This document shows, piece by piece, positions 25,125 through 33,559 of a stretch of DNA of 64,000 nt. The first letter of the stretch is position 1, and every line of letters begins with the position of its first letter. The notes under the pieces are model-generated. The model was not told the DNA's origin and made no database searches. It saw nothing but the letters and a program-made list of their open reading frames with translations. The DNA comes from an uncultured Corynebacterium sp. (GTDB taxonomy: Bacteria; Actinomycetota; Actinomycetes; Mycobacteriales; Mycobacteriaceae). The position numbers and the translations under genes are program-made. The DNA lies in assembly GCF_946222835.1 (NCBI RefSeq), contig NZ_CAMIHD010000008.1, positions 1 to 64,000 of the forward strand, in the 5' to 3' direction.

Positions 25125-25634
25125 GTGCGCTACTTCTATGACACCGAATTTATCGAAGATGGACAGACCATTGAATTGGTCTCCATCGGTATCGTCGGTG
25201 AGGATGGCAGCGAATACTACGCTGTGTCTACGGATTTTGATCCATCCAAGGCCAACTCTTGGGTAAAAGACAACGTATTGGCCAAGCTGCCGAGCCCACG
25301 GGATCCGGTCTGGAAGCCCTTGGAAACCATCCGCGCAGAAGTCTTTGAGTTCTTGACCCAAAGTTCCACGCCGGTTGAGCTATGGGCGTGGGTGGGCGCC
25401 TATGATCACGTGGTTTTGGCGCAGCTGTGGGGAGATATGGCCGGGCTGCCTAAGCGGATGCCACGCTATACCCGCGAGCTCAAGCAGTACTGGGAGTTTG
25501 CAGGACGCCCAAGTTTGCCCGCCGTGCCAAAGGGCAACCATGATGCGCTTGTCGACGCCCGCCATAACCTCGCTAAATTCCGTGCCTGCGCCCAGGTGCT
25601 GCCGCTGTCCAAGGGTAATAGAATTAATATTTAG
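25125..25634 (+). CDS. 3'-5' exoribonuclease, RNase AS type (Rv2179c orthologue)
   Basis: A 169-residue DEDDh exonuclease. RYFYDTEFIEDG at the N-terminus holds the first Asp and Glu metal ligands, GAYDHVVL the next Asp, and GNHDALVDARHN the final His/Asp pair. M. tuberculosis Rv2179c, an adenosine-preferring RNase, begins with nearly the same residues, which is why GTG 25125 is chosen over TTG 25116. The gene lies divergently from mptC and upstream of aroG as in mycobacteria. Confidence 0.9.
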   Translation: MRYFYDTEFIEDGQTIELVSIGIVGEDGSEYYAVSTDFDPSKANSWVKDNVLAKLPSPRDPVWKPLETIRAEVFEFLTQSSTPVELWAWVGAYDHVVLAQLWGDMAGLPKRMPRYTRELKQYWEFAGRPSLPAVPKGNHDALVDARHNLAKFRACAQVLPLSKGNRINI

Positions 25635-25678
25635 AATTTAATCAACGCGCGATAGGGCCTTGGTGGTTAAATAGCAGT

Positions 25679-27067
25679 GTGAGTTGGACAGTAGATATTC
25701 CGCAAGGCGTTCTCCCAGACCTTCCACCATTGCCTGAGGGCATCGAGGAAGTCTTCCAAGACGTCATTAAGCGTGATGCAAAGCAGCAGCCCAGCTGGGA
25801 TCCATCCCAGGCCAACAACGTGCGCAAGATTCTCGAATCCGTGCCTCCTATCGTGGTTGCGCCCGAGATTGAAGCGCTCAAGAAGAAGCTGGCAGACGTT
25901 GCCCTAGGCAAGGCTTTTTTGTTGCAAGGCGGCGACTGTGCAGAAACGTTTGAGTCAAATACCGAGCCGCATATCCGTGGCAATGTGAAAACGCTGCTGC
26001 AGATGGCCGTGGTGTTGACCTATGGCGCCTCGGTTCCCGTGGTGAAACTGGGCCGCATCGCCGGCCAGTACGCCAAGCCGCGTTCCTCTGATACGGATTC
26101 TAACGGTCTGCTGAATTACCGCGGTGACATTGTCAACGCCGTGGAGCCGACCGATGAGGCTCGTCGTCACGACCCCGCCCGCATGATCCGCGCCTACGCA
26201 AACTCTTCGGCGGCAATGAACCTGGTACGTTCGCTAACCTCGTCTGGAACTGCGGATCTCTACCGCCTGCATGAGTGGAACCGTGAGTTCGTGCGTAAAT
26301 CTCGCGCTGGTGCTCGCTACCAGGACTTGGCCCGTGAGATTGAAAACGGCCTGAACTTCATGAATGCCTGCGGTGTGCACGATGACACCTTGCGGTCGGC
26401 CGATATTTACTGCTCGCACGAGGCATTGCTGAAGGACTACGAGCGCTCCATGCTGCGCTTGGGTCAGGATAATAATGGCGAAACCAAGCTCTACGATCTT
26501 TCTGCGCACCAAGTATGGATTGGTGAGCGCACCCGTGGAATCGAGGATTTCCACGTGAATTTCGCGGCCATGATCGGCAACCCAGTGGGGATCAAGCTGG
26601 GGCCGGGGGTAACCCCGGAGCAGGCCGTGGAGTACGCGGAAAGGCTCGACCCGAACCGCGAGCCAGGGCGCTTGACCATGATTTCGCGCATGGGCCACGA
26701 TAAGGTTCGCAGCGTTCTACCTGCCATCGTGAAGGCGGTGGAAGACTCCGGCCACAAGGTGGTCTGGCAGTCCGATCCGATGCACGGTAATACCTTCACC
26801 GCTTCTAATGGGTACAAGACTCGCCACTTTGACAAGATCGTGGATGAGGTCCAAGGCTTCTTCGAGGTTCACCGTGAACTGGGCACCCATCCTGGTGGCG
26901 TGCACCTCGAGTTCACCGGTGAAGACGTGACCGAGTGCTTAGGCGGCGCTGAGGATATCACGGACGTGGATCTGCCGGGCCGCTACGAGTCGGCCGTGGA
27001 TCCGCGCTTAAATACGCAGCAGTCGCTAGAGCTGTCCTTCCTGATCGCGGAGATGCTGCGTAACTAG
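25679..27067 (+). CDS. aroG: 3-deoxy-7-phosphoheptulonate synthase, class II
   Basis: The first enzyme of the shikimate pathway (DAHP synthase), 462 residues, of the plant-like class II. Seen here are FLLQGGDCAETFE, VVKLGRIAGQYAKPRS, YCSHEALL, the GEKTR-like GERTRG, KLGPG, RMGHDKVR, WQSDPMHGNT and HLEFTGEDVTECLGG, covering substrate and metal sites. The GTG at 25679 may be leaderless (TAAATA lies 6 nt upstream). Its TAG stop shares a CTAG palindrome with the stop of convergent pknL. Confidence 0.96.
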   Translation: MSWTVDIPQGVLPDLPPLPEGIEEVFQDVIKRDAKQQPSWDPSQANNVRKILESVPPIVVAPEIEALKKKLADVALGKAFLLQGGDCAETFESNTEPHIRGNVKTLLQMAVVLTYGASVPVVKLGRIAGQYAKPRSSDTDSNGLLNYRGDIVNAVEPTDEARRHDPARMIRAYANSSAAMNLVRSLTSSGTADLYRLHEWNREFVRKSRAGARYQDLAREIENGLNFMNACGVHDDTLRSADIYCSHEALLKDYERSMLRLGQDNNGETKLYDLSAHQVWIGERTRGIEDFHVNFAAMIGNPVGIKLGPGVTPEQAVEYAERLDPNREPGRLTMISRMGHDKVRSVLPAIVKAVEDSGHKVVWQSDPMHGNTFTASNGYKTRHFDKIVDEVQGFFEVHRELGTHPGGVHLEFTGEDVTECLGGAEDITDVDLPGRYESAVDPRLNTQQSLELSFLIAEMLRN

Positions 27068-28374
27068 ATCCACAGGTTCGGTGTCATGCCGTAGAGCGAG
27101 GAGCCGAACCACCACCCGCCGATAGCCACCGCGCCAATAGCAATCATGACCACTAGTAGGTAGAGCACTAGAGAGATTGGATTGCGGTTGGTCAGCGGAC
27201 GCTCGGCGGGTTCTTCATGCGCGCTCTGGACCGGTTGCTCAGGGGCGGAGGCAGGCACCGGTGCGGGTGCAGGTGCAGCAGCTGGGGCAAATGGTTCAAT
27301 CGAGGGCGTGGCCGGGGAATACGGTTGTGCCTCCGGTTGTGGTAAATCTAATTTCGTTTCAAAGCTTAGGCGCCGCGGTGGAAGGACTTCTGTCGGGCCG
27401 CCGTCGAGATGTTCCGTTTCATCTTGCGAAATGCTGCGGGTGGGTTCGAAAATTTCGGTGGCGCCTGTGCCAGAAAAATCCGTGGGGGCTTGGGCAGTGC
27501 GCGCTGCGGCAGCGTTCTTTGGCACGGGGATGGTCACGTCAGGGAGGTCAAGCTCGCGGCAGACATCATCGAGTGCCTCGAGGAATTCTCCGGCGTCGGC
27601 GAAGCGCTCGCGGGGGTCGCGGGCGGTAGCGGTGGCCACGAGGGCGTCGACAAGCTTGGGCACACCAGATATACGCGAAGATGGCGCGGGGACATCGGAG
27701 CCCAGCCGCGCTGTGGCATGTGCCAGTGGAGTATCCCCTGAGAAGGGAACGGTGCCGGTCAGAAGCTCGAAAAGGACAATGCCGGCTGAATACACGTCCG
27801 CGGCCGGCGTAATCTCTTCGCCCGTGACCTGCTCCGGCGCAAGGTAGGAGACAGTGCCCACAATCATGTCTGACGTGGCCTCGGCATTGGTAGCGCGCAC
27901 CAGCCCGAAATCGCCCACCTTTACACGATGATGGGAGGTGATAAGCACATTATCGGGCTTAATATCGCGGTGGATCAGGCCAGTGGAGTGCACCTCTTCC
28001 AAGCCGCGCAAAACATTGCGCAGGGTAGAAGCGGCCGCCTGCACGGGGAAGGGGCCGCCTTCGGCTAAAAGCTCGCGTAGCGTACCGCCATCGATGAGTT
28101 CCATGATGAGGTAAACGGGTTCGCCGTCGGCCGAAAAATCGTGAATAGCTACGAGGTTGGGATGCTGCAGCCGGGCCATGGCACGAGCTTCGCGGGAAAA
28201 GCGTTTGATAAAGACTGGGTCGTCGGAATAGCGCTCGTCCATGACCTTCGCCGCTACCGCACGCCCAAGCCGCATGTCCACGCAGCGATAGACGGTAGAC
28301 ATGCCACCGCGGGCAATAGGGCGATCGATGCGGTAACGATTCTCCAGAACGTCACCAATTTCCAACCTAGTCAT
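27064..28374 (-). CDS. pknL: Serine/threonine protein kinase PknL
   Basis: A 436-residue Hanks-type kinase. The catalytic domain (residues ~12-270) has the glycine loop ARGGMSTVY, the lysine in AAKVM, HRDIKPDN, DFG and APEQ. A Pro/Ala-rich linker (about 290-395) leads to one membrane helix near the C-terminus and a very short outside tail without PASTA domains. Start ATG at 28374 (TRLEIGDVLENRY). The Rv2175c-like DNA-binding protein is encoded divergently, as in M. tuberculosis where Rv2175c is a PknL substrate. Confidence 0.94.
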   Translation of the reverse strand: MTRLEIGDVLENRYRIDRPIARGGMSTVYRCVDMRLGRAVAAKVMDERYSDDPVFIKRFSREARAMARLQHPNLVAIHDFSADGEPVYLIMELIDGGTLRELLAEGGPFPVQAAASTLRNVLRGLEEVHSTGLIHRDIKPDNVLITSHHRVKVGDFGLVRATNAEATSDMIVGTVSYLAPEQVTGEEITPAADVYSAGIVLFELLTGTVPFSGDTPLAHATARLGSDVPAPSSRISGVPKLVDALVATATARDPRERFADAGEFLEALDDVCRELDLPDVTIPVPKNAAAARTAQAPTDFSGTGATEIFEPTRSISQDETEHLDGGPTEVLPPRRLSFETKLDLPQPEAQPYSPATPSIEPFAPAAAPAPAPVPASAPEQPVQSAHEEPAERPLTNRNPISLVLYLLVVMIAIGAVAIGGWWFGSSLYGMTPNLWI

Positions 28375-28420
28375 GCCTCCCAGTATGGCTGATCCTCTAG
28401 CCCGCGTTAAAGTAGAGGAT

Positions 28421-28789
28421 GTGACTAACGCAGAAAAATCCCTCGATTCCTTGCTCGCTAAAGAAGAACTGCTCAGCATGCAGCAAGTGGCAGGAAAGCT
28501 AGACTTGCCCATTACCCGTGTTTATGACCTGCTGCAGGACCGAAAGTTCATCGCCTGGGATTCCCCGGAAGGAAAGCGCGTTCCGTTGGCCTTCTTCAAT
28601 GACAAGGGCGTCATTGCGAAGCACGTGACTGCGGCAATTACTGTGTTGACGGACGGCGGCTACAAGGACCCCGAAATTTTCAAGTACCTCTTTACCGAGG
28701 ATGACTCGCTCCCGGGGCGCCCAATCGATGCTCTGCATGGCCACCTCGCCCGCGAGGTTATTCGGCGGGCACAGGCTGCCGCTTTTTAG
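28421..28789 (+). CDS. Rv2175c-like DNA-binding protein (PknL partner)
   Basis: A 122-residue protein with an N-terminal winged-helix-like segment (MQQVAGKLDLPITRVYDLLQDRKF) and the family end GRPIDALHGHLAREVIRRAQAAAF, clearly related to M. tuberculosis Rv2175c. It probably binds DNA and is regulated by PknL phosphorylation (family knowledge). The start is uncertain: GTG 28421 leaves 46 bp for divergent promoters, whereas ATG 28373 or 28385 would overlap or abut the pknL start. The 3' end overlaps mptA by 32 bp in convergent orientation. Confidence 0.85.
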   Translation: MTNAEKSLDSLLAKEELLSMQQVAGKLDLPITRVYDLLQDRKFIAWDSPEGKRVPLAFFNDKGVIAKHVTAAITVLTDGGYKDPEIFKYLFTEDDSLPGRPIDALHGHLAREVIRRAQAAAF

Positions 28790-30248
28790 CGACGCCTTCA
28801 AAGATCCACTGGGTGGCAAACCATGCCACCACGATCATGCCGATGACCCAGAACCAGTTGTAGAGCTGGTGATTGCCATCGCCGGAGAAGGAAACACCAA
28901 TAAACAAAGCCACGCCGGTGGTGAACTTGATAAGCCACAGAGGCGGGCGGAAGGTGCCCATCAAGGTAAAAATGGACGCGTAATACCACGGCAATGTTAC
29001 GGCATTGAAGACAAAAGCAACTTGGTACGCGGCAGCGGTGCCCATGATGGCATCGCGGTCGTCTTTGCGGCATAGCCACCACACCGCTACCAGGCCAATG
29101 AACATGCACGCCATTGCGATGGTGCGCAAAACGGCAAGGATGGCGTTATAGGACGCATCCGGCATAAAGATCTGTACAGCAGGGAAGATGACATCGGTGG
29201 CCAAGGTTGGACCGGCCAGCGGATTAATCACCTTGGAGTTTCCGCTGACTTGCGATAACCAGCCCCAAGACGTGCCGGAAACCCAAGTGATGAGGGCTAC
29301 CGCCGCGATAATCTCTGCCACCGCGACGATGCCGGATACAACGAAGCTGGCAAGTAAACGCCACTTACCAGTGCCCTTTTGTGCGTAGTGGTGGAGCATC
29401 ATCCACACGATAAACGGTGCGGCAATGACCGCAGTGGCCTTCATTGCCACGGCAGTGCCCACGAGGAGGAGGGCAGCGTGGAAGCGCTTATGCAAAGCTG
29501 CTAACAAGCCGATAGATACAAGCCCTACCATGAGCGATTCATTATGCATACCGCCGATGAGGTGCAAGATGATAACTGGATTAGCCACGCCGAGCCACAG
29601 CGCTACCGCGGGATCCGCGCTGAGTTTCCGGGCGATGCGGGGAATTGACCAAGCGATGGCGATGAAACCTAGTAGCGAAAGAACCTTGTAGACCGCTACA
29701 CCGGCGGTGACGTTATCGCCCACCAAACTGGTAACTAATTCTCCTATCCACAGATGAAGCGGGCCATAAGGAGTGGTGGTGTTGCGCCAATCCTGTGATA
29801 CCTCGAGGAGGAAGGGGCCCGGGTTTACGGCGGCACCTTCGGTATAAGGATCGAAGCCATCGCGAACCATCGCGCCCTGCATCAGATAGGAATAGACGTC
29901 GCGGGAAGCCAGAGGTCCAGCCAATAACAGGGGAGCAACCCAGGCTATGAGGATGCGCTGAATGTCGTGCAAGCCGCCCTCAGGGCGGGGAGCTTTAAGC
30001 TGCGGGCGAATGATGCTGCGCCCTGCGAGCACCCACGCTGCGGCTAAGAGGAAAATTCCCACCCAGTACAGCGCGAGACCAAGGTTGCGCCCGTGCCCGT
30101 AGGACAAGAAACCAATATTGAGGGCCTCGAGGAGCCCTCCGCGGTTGCGGGTCGCACCACCCGAAAAGGATGCGAGCAGCAAAATACAGGAGGCCGATAG
30201 TCCCAGCGGCAGCGCGCGCGGAATGGGAAAAGAGTACGTCTTTGCCAC
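28758..30248 (-). CDS. mptA: Alpha(1-6) mannopyranosyltransferase MptA
   Basis: A 496-residue GT-C membrane protein with about twelve to thirteen helices. It elongates the alpha(1-6) mannan backbone of lipomannan/LAM using polyprenyl-phosphate-mannose on the outer face. The first outside loop holds acidic residues of the GT-C type (the RDVYSYLMQGAM region). The position between the Rv2175c-like gene and idsA equals C. glutamicum mptA (NCgl2093) and M. tuberculosis Rv2174. GTG start at 30248; idsA ends 7 bp upstream, so the two are likely cotranscribed. Confidence 0.92.
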   Translation of the reverse strand: MAKTYSFPIPRALPLGLSASCILLLASFSGGATRNRGGLLEALNIGFLSYGHGRNLGLALYWVGIFLLAAAWVLAGRSIIRPQLKAPRPEGGLHDIQRILIAWVAPLLLAGPLASRDVYSYLMQGAMVRDGFDPYTEGAAVNPGPFLLEVSQDWRNTTTPYGPLHLWIGELVTSLVGDNVTAGVAVYKVLSLLGFIAIAWSIPRIARKLSADPAVALWLGVANPVIILHLIGGMHNESLMVGLVSIGLLAALHKRFHAALLLVGTAVAMKATAVIAAPFIVWMMLHHYAQKGTGKWRLLASFVVSGIVAVAEIIAAVALITWVSGTSWGWLSQVSGNSKVINPLAGPTLATDVIFPAVQIFMPDASYNAILAVLRTIAMACMFIGLVAVWWLCRKDDRDAIMGTAAAYQVAFVFNAVTLPWYYASIFTLMGTFRPPLWLIKFTTGVALFIGVSFSGDGNHQLYNWFWVIGMIVVAWFATQWIFEGVAKKRQPVPAE

Positions 30249-30255
30249 GGAGAAC

Positions 30256-31335
30256 CTACTTGTGGCGAGCGGTGGCCTTGATAGCCAATTGCTCGAGGGT
30301 CTCGGTCACCGCGGGATCTACTCGTGCAGCGCGCAGGTGGTGCAGACCCGATTGCGTCAAGGACTCGATGCGCCGTTCAATCTCTTCCGGTGCGCCGGAG
30401 TCAGCAATGATTTGCGCCAACCGCGATAGCTCTTGGGGATCAGAGGTGCGGCCGACGAGCTTGCGCAAAGTGGCAGCGGCCTGGGGATCAGACTCATCTG
30501 CACGCCGAAGCGCTAACGCCAAAAGTTCGGTGCGCTTGCCTTCGCGCAAATCATCACCAGCTGGTTTGCCGGTTATCGCGGGATCACCAAAGACGCCCAA
30601 TTGATCGTCGCGCAGCTGGTAGGCAATGCCAATATCGCGACCGTAGCTGCGAAAGGCAGTGATGAGTTCCTCGCTCGCACCGGCAATAGATGCCCCAAGG
30701 TGTAAAGGACGCTCAATGGTATAAGCAGCCGTTTTATAGCGGTTGACGGAATTGGCGAGCTCTACCGATTCGGAACCTGCTGCCTCCAAAGAGATATCCA
30801 AAAGTTGCCCGCCAATGACTTCAGTGCGCATGCCACGCCACGCGTTGCGGGCGCGGTGCAAAGCGGCCGCACTTAAACCAGAGTCCTGGAACATGTCCTC
30901 CGCAAACACGAGTGCTAAATCGCCTACCAGGATTGCCACGGAGGTACCAAAGAATTCTGGATCGCCCAGGTAATCCGATTCGCGGTGCAGCTTTTCGACG
31001 CCCCGGTGCACCGTAGGATTGCCGCGCCGGGTATTAGAAGCATCGATAATGTCATCGTGGATTAGCGCGCAGGCCTGGATGAATTCCAGAGAGGCGGCCG
31101 CACGCAGCATGGCCGCGGGCTCTTCTTCTCCGCGACCTGCAGCGAGGTAGCCCGCCCAGGCATAGGTGGGGCGGACTCGCTTGCCACCATCCAACACGAA
31201 GGATTCCAAAAAGCTCACGGCTTTGGTTACTGGGGCGCCAATTTCAGCAACCTGTTCTCGGCGTTGATCGAGAAAGGTGGCGAGTTCTTCGCGCACCGCA
31301 CCGGGGATGTTCGCAAGCTCAGGAATATTCTGCAT
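30256..31335 (-). CDS. idsA: Geranylgeranyl/polyprenyl diphosphate synthase
   Basis: A trans-isoprenyl diphosphate synthase of 359 residues. The first aspartate-rich motif DDIID (Asp94-Asp98) and the second in YQLRDDQLG are both present, as is GGKRVRP. The product chain length cannot be read from sequence. Position and similarity suggest the C. glutamicum IdsA/CrtE group, making precursors for polyprenyl phosphate carriers that MptA and MptC need. Start ATG 31335 (QNIPELANI); the open frame upstream overlaps the GNAT gene and is not used. Confidence 0.93.
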   Translation of the reverse strand: MQNIPELANIPGAVREELATFLDQRREQVAEIGAPVTKAVSFLESFVLDGGKRVRPTYAWAGYLAAGRGEEEPAAMLRAAASLEFIQACALIHDDIIDASNTRRGNPTVHRGVEKLHRESDYLGDPEFFGTSVAILVGDLALVFAEDMFQDSGLSAAALHRARNAWRGMRTEVIGGQLLDISLEAAGSESVELANSVNRYKTAAYTIERPLHLGASIAGASEELITAFRSYGRDIGIAYQLRDDQLGVFGDPAITGKPAGDDLREGKRTELLALALRRADESDPQAAATLRKLVGRTSDPQELSRLAQIIADSGAPEEIERRIESLTQSGLHHLRAARVDPAVTETLEQLAIKATARHK

Positions 31336-31385
31336 AGTCACACTCCACACGATACCGGCTCGGGTGCGCAAGAAATAACAGAGGT

Positions 31386-31940
31386 TTACAGCGGCAGTGT
31401 AGTGCCCAGAATGGCAAAAGGCCGGGCATCGGCAGGATAGAGGTGACCCCGGAGAACGTCGAAGAAGCCGGTGGACCTGTAGAGCCGGAAGGCACCATTG
31501 TCTTCGTTCGGCACTTCTGGTGTGGACAGCAGGGCATAGCGCGCCGGGGCGTTGCACAATAAAGCTTCTAGAAGCTTTCTACCGAGGCCGTGACCCTGGT
31601 ACTGCGGTAAGACATGGATCTCCGCGAGCTCAAAGTAGCTGCGTAAAATTTCCCACTGTTGTTCGGTGGGCCCGCCTTGCAGTCTTAGGCCACGGCGAAG
31701 CTCGGCATCCCACCAGCTATCGGGCGAACCCAAAAACCCGTAGGCCACGCCAACGATCTCGTTGTGATGAATGGCAATCTGAGCGTCGAATCCAGCCCGT
31801 ACCAGGTCATTGCGCCAGCCAGCAATGCGGCTATGCAAGATGGCCGGATTGTAGTTCATTGCTTCGATATAGATTTCCACCAGCTGTGGGGCCAGCAGGG
31901 AGAATTCCGGCGGGGTTAGGTGGCGAATTTCAAAGCTCAC
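31386..31940 (-). CDS. GNAT-family N-acetyltransferase
   Basis: A 184-residue acetyltransferase. The acetyl-CoA loop is in PQYQGHGLGRKLLEAL, preceded by LAEIHVLP, and the end of the fold shows LYRSTGFFDV. The substrate is unknown. GTG 31940 (SFEIRHLTPPEF) is the likely start because the upstream frame is not conserved-looking. It is followed 50 bp later by idsA. It corresponds to Rv2170-type proteins, some of which acetylate lysine or other small molecules; that is not proven here. Confidence 0.88.
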   Translation of the reverse strand: MSFEIRHLTPPEFSLLAPQLVEIYIEAMNYNPAILHSRIAGWRNDLVRAGFDAQIAIHHNEIVGVAYGFLGSPDSWWDAELRRGLRLQGGPTEQQWEILRSYFELAEIHVLPQYQGHGLGRKLLEALLCNAPARYALLSTPEVPNEDNGAFRLYRSTGFFDVLRGHLYPADARPFAILGTTLPL

Positions 31941-32161
31941 AGTATCTATGACACCAGAAGTGCACAGTAGAGGAAAAGTGGGGTGCAGTCTGCAGGCCGG
32001 AAAAGGTGATAATAAATCGAACACGAAAGCTGTTGAAATCTTATGTGCAGCGCTTACTATTGATCGACTCGAACATGTGAACTACCATTAGGGGCGAGGT
32101 GTCCAATGGCCTCATTAGCGTCAGGGGCAGTTCATCGACGTTATTTACTGAGTTAAGGACA

Positions 32162-32599
32162 ATGGCAATGGCACAGATTATTTCGGCAACGCGTACCCGT
32201 TCCCTTGGTCGTGAAGGTGGCAAGCGTGCCCGGTTCCTCTATCAGGCGCGAGAATTATTAGATGCTGCGCGCGGTTATGCGGCCGAGGGGCGGTTTGACC
32301 AAGCTTTAGAGGTGGCATATCAATCGGCCCTACGTACCGCTGGAGCGCGAGTAGCGGCATCTGTGGTGGCTCGTCGTCGCCGTCTTCCCTCTAGCGCGTG
32401 GGACAGGCTAGCGCTTGTTGGTGTGGAAGATAAGCGGTGGGCTGAATCTTTTAAGGGCTATTCCCGTACCCGCGCACGCGTAGCGTCGGGCTTGGATGAA
32501 GTGCCGAGTGAAGAGTTTGTCTTTGATCTCATGCAGCTCGCCGCACAGTTTTTGGATGAAAGTGAGACGGAGACTACTTTTGGCTCTTTTGCTGCATAG
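32162..32599 (+). CDS. SAV_6107-type HEPN protein
   Basis: A 145-residue, mostly alpha-helical actinobacterial protein. It shows FLYQARELLDAARGYAAEGRFDQALEVAYQSALRTAGARVAA, typical of HEPN-like SAV_6107 proteins, and an acidic C-terminal end. The function is unknown; HEPN folds are often RNases or toxin-like, but the catalytic RX4-6H motif is not apparent. ATG 32162 follows TAAGGAC. A longer frame to 32099 is less likely. Confidence 0.85.
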   Translation: MAMAQIISATRTRSLGREGGKRARFLYQARELLDAARGYAAEGRFDQALEVAYQSALRTAGARVAASVVARRRRLPSSAWDRLALVGVEDKRWAESFKGYSRTRARVASGLDEVPSEEFVFDLMQLAAQFLDESETETTFGSFAA

Positions 32600-32708
32600 T
32601 CACTGCGTGGGGGCGCTCACTACCTTTTGGGGAACATCCTGATTATTCTGGGCGTTAGTATATGTAGAACTATTACCGCCCGAAGCCCAATCCCTAGTTG
32701 GAGGAACA

Positions 32709-33107
32709 GTGTCTCTTTCTGAGCAGGAGCAGCGTACGCTCCGTGAAATTGAGGAATCGTTACTTGCTGACGATCCTAAGTTTGGCGCTTCCGTTTCTGA
32801 GCCTACGTCCTTCGGTGGCTCCGGCGGTGCGGTAACCCTGCGGGGTATAGCACTAATCGTCGTTGGCCTATGCATGCTCATCGGCGGCGTTGCCCTCGCA
32901 CAGCAAAGCCTTTGGTTTATTGTGCTTTCCATTGCTGGCTTTTTGGTCATGTTTGCCGCTGGTGTGTGGATGTTGCGTGGTGATGGCTCTGACCATTCGG
33001 TACGGAATCAGTATTCCAGTGCCCGTGCAAAGAAGTCCTCTTCCCGCAGTGGTGGGGTTAGTGGCAGATTAGAAGAAAATTTCCGCCGCCGCTTTGAGGG
33101 GCGTTAG
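32709..33107 (+). CDS. DUF3040 family membrane protein
   Basis: A 132-residue protein of unknown function. The N-terminal LSEQEQRTLREIEESLLADDPKFGAS is the DUF3040 signature. Two membrane segments follow (about residues 43-90) and a basic C-terminal tail ends in RRRFEGR. Actinobacteria keep this gene just upstream of mraZ (M. tuberculosis Rv2169c). GTG start at 32709 after GGAGGAACA. A terminator follows. Confidence 0.9.
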   Translation: MSLSEQEQRTLREIEESLLADDPKFGASVSEPTSFGGSGGAVTLRGIALIVVGLCMLIGGVALAQQSLWFIVLSIAGFLVMFAAGVWMLRGDGSDHSVRNQYSSARAKKSSSRSGGVSGRLEENFRRRFEGR

Positions 33108-33127
33108 CGCCATTTCTATCTAGTTCA

Positions 33128-33166
33128 CCCCGGACGGTCTCGTTAAGGGCCGACCGGGGATTTTTT
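33128..33166 (+). terminator. Terminator after the DUF3040 gene
   Basis: CCCCGG pairs with CCGGGG and, past an A/A mismatch, CGGTC pairs with GGCCG. Six T residues follow at 33161-33166. It separates this gene from the mraZ promoter region. Confidence 0.88.
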
Positions 33167-33182
33167 ATGCCTTTACAAAATT

Positions 33183-33197
33183 TCCCACTTTGCCCCA
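33183..33197 (-). promoter_or_regulatory. Distal MraZ-box pair (inverted)
   Basis: On the minus strand this reads TGGGG-CAAAG-TGGGA, two TGGGN boxes separated by 5 nt, the layout bound by MraZ. It lies 250 bp upstream of the proximal set and points the other way. Confidence 0.5.
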
Positions 33198-33316
33198 CTG
33201 AGGAAGAGCTAATTGGGCGGCCATGGGGTGGCTGACCCGTGTGTCGGAGTAAAAAGTCTCGATAACACAGGATATGGGGTTGGTGAGGGCAGTGGGACAC
33301 TTTATGTTGGTGGTGT

Positions 33317-33333
33317 GGGTGGGGTGGGAGGGG
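33317..33333 (+). other. G-quadruplex motif
   Basis: GGG-T-GGGG-T-GGG-A-GGGG: four G-tracts with single-nucleotide loops on the non-template strand of mraZ. Such short loops favour a stable parallel quadruplex. Confidence 0.7.
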
Positions 33334-33449
33334 TAGTTGTATCGGGGTGTCAAGATCTTTTTGGGGATTTCTTCCCACCGGAAAAACTGCTATCTAGCTG
33401 CAGGTAATCGAGATTGATCCGGGAAACACGCCGATTTAAATGGGTTCGG

Positions 33450-33474
33450 TGGGGGAAAGTGGGGTAGAGTGGGG
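33450..33474 (+). promoter_or_regulatory. Proximal MraZ operator (three TGGGG boxes)
   Basis: TGGGG at 33450, 33460 and 33470, exactly 10 bp apart with spacers GAAAG and TAGAG. Weaker copies may flank it (TGGGT at 33441, CGGAG at 33480). MraZ is known to bind TGGGN repeats with 5-nt spacers upstream of its own gene. The array lies 86-110 bp before the mraZ ATG. Confidence 0.8.
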
Positions 33475-33559
33475 CGCAGCGGAGGAAAGAGGGGCCAAAG
33501 GGTCTCGATTCTGAAGTAAGAGAATCCGGAGTTTTCGAGTAAGGAAGGTGGACGCCGGG

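Larger units (their letters stand above)
33167..33559 (+). promoter_or_regulatory. mraZ upstream control region
   Basis: About 390 bp, unusually G-rich on the plus strand and without a gene. It contains an inverted TGGGN pair at 33183-33197, a G-quadruplex motif at 33317-33333, three direct TGGGG boxes at 33450-33474 and a small GATTCT/AGAATC hairpin at 33507-33526. The whole length appears to serve control of the dcw cluster. Confidence 0.7.
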
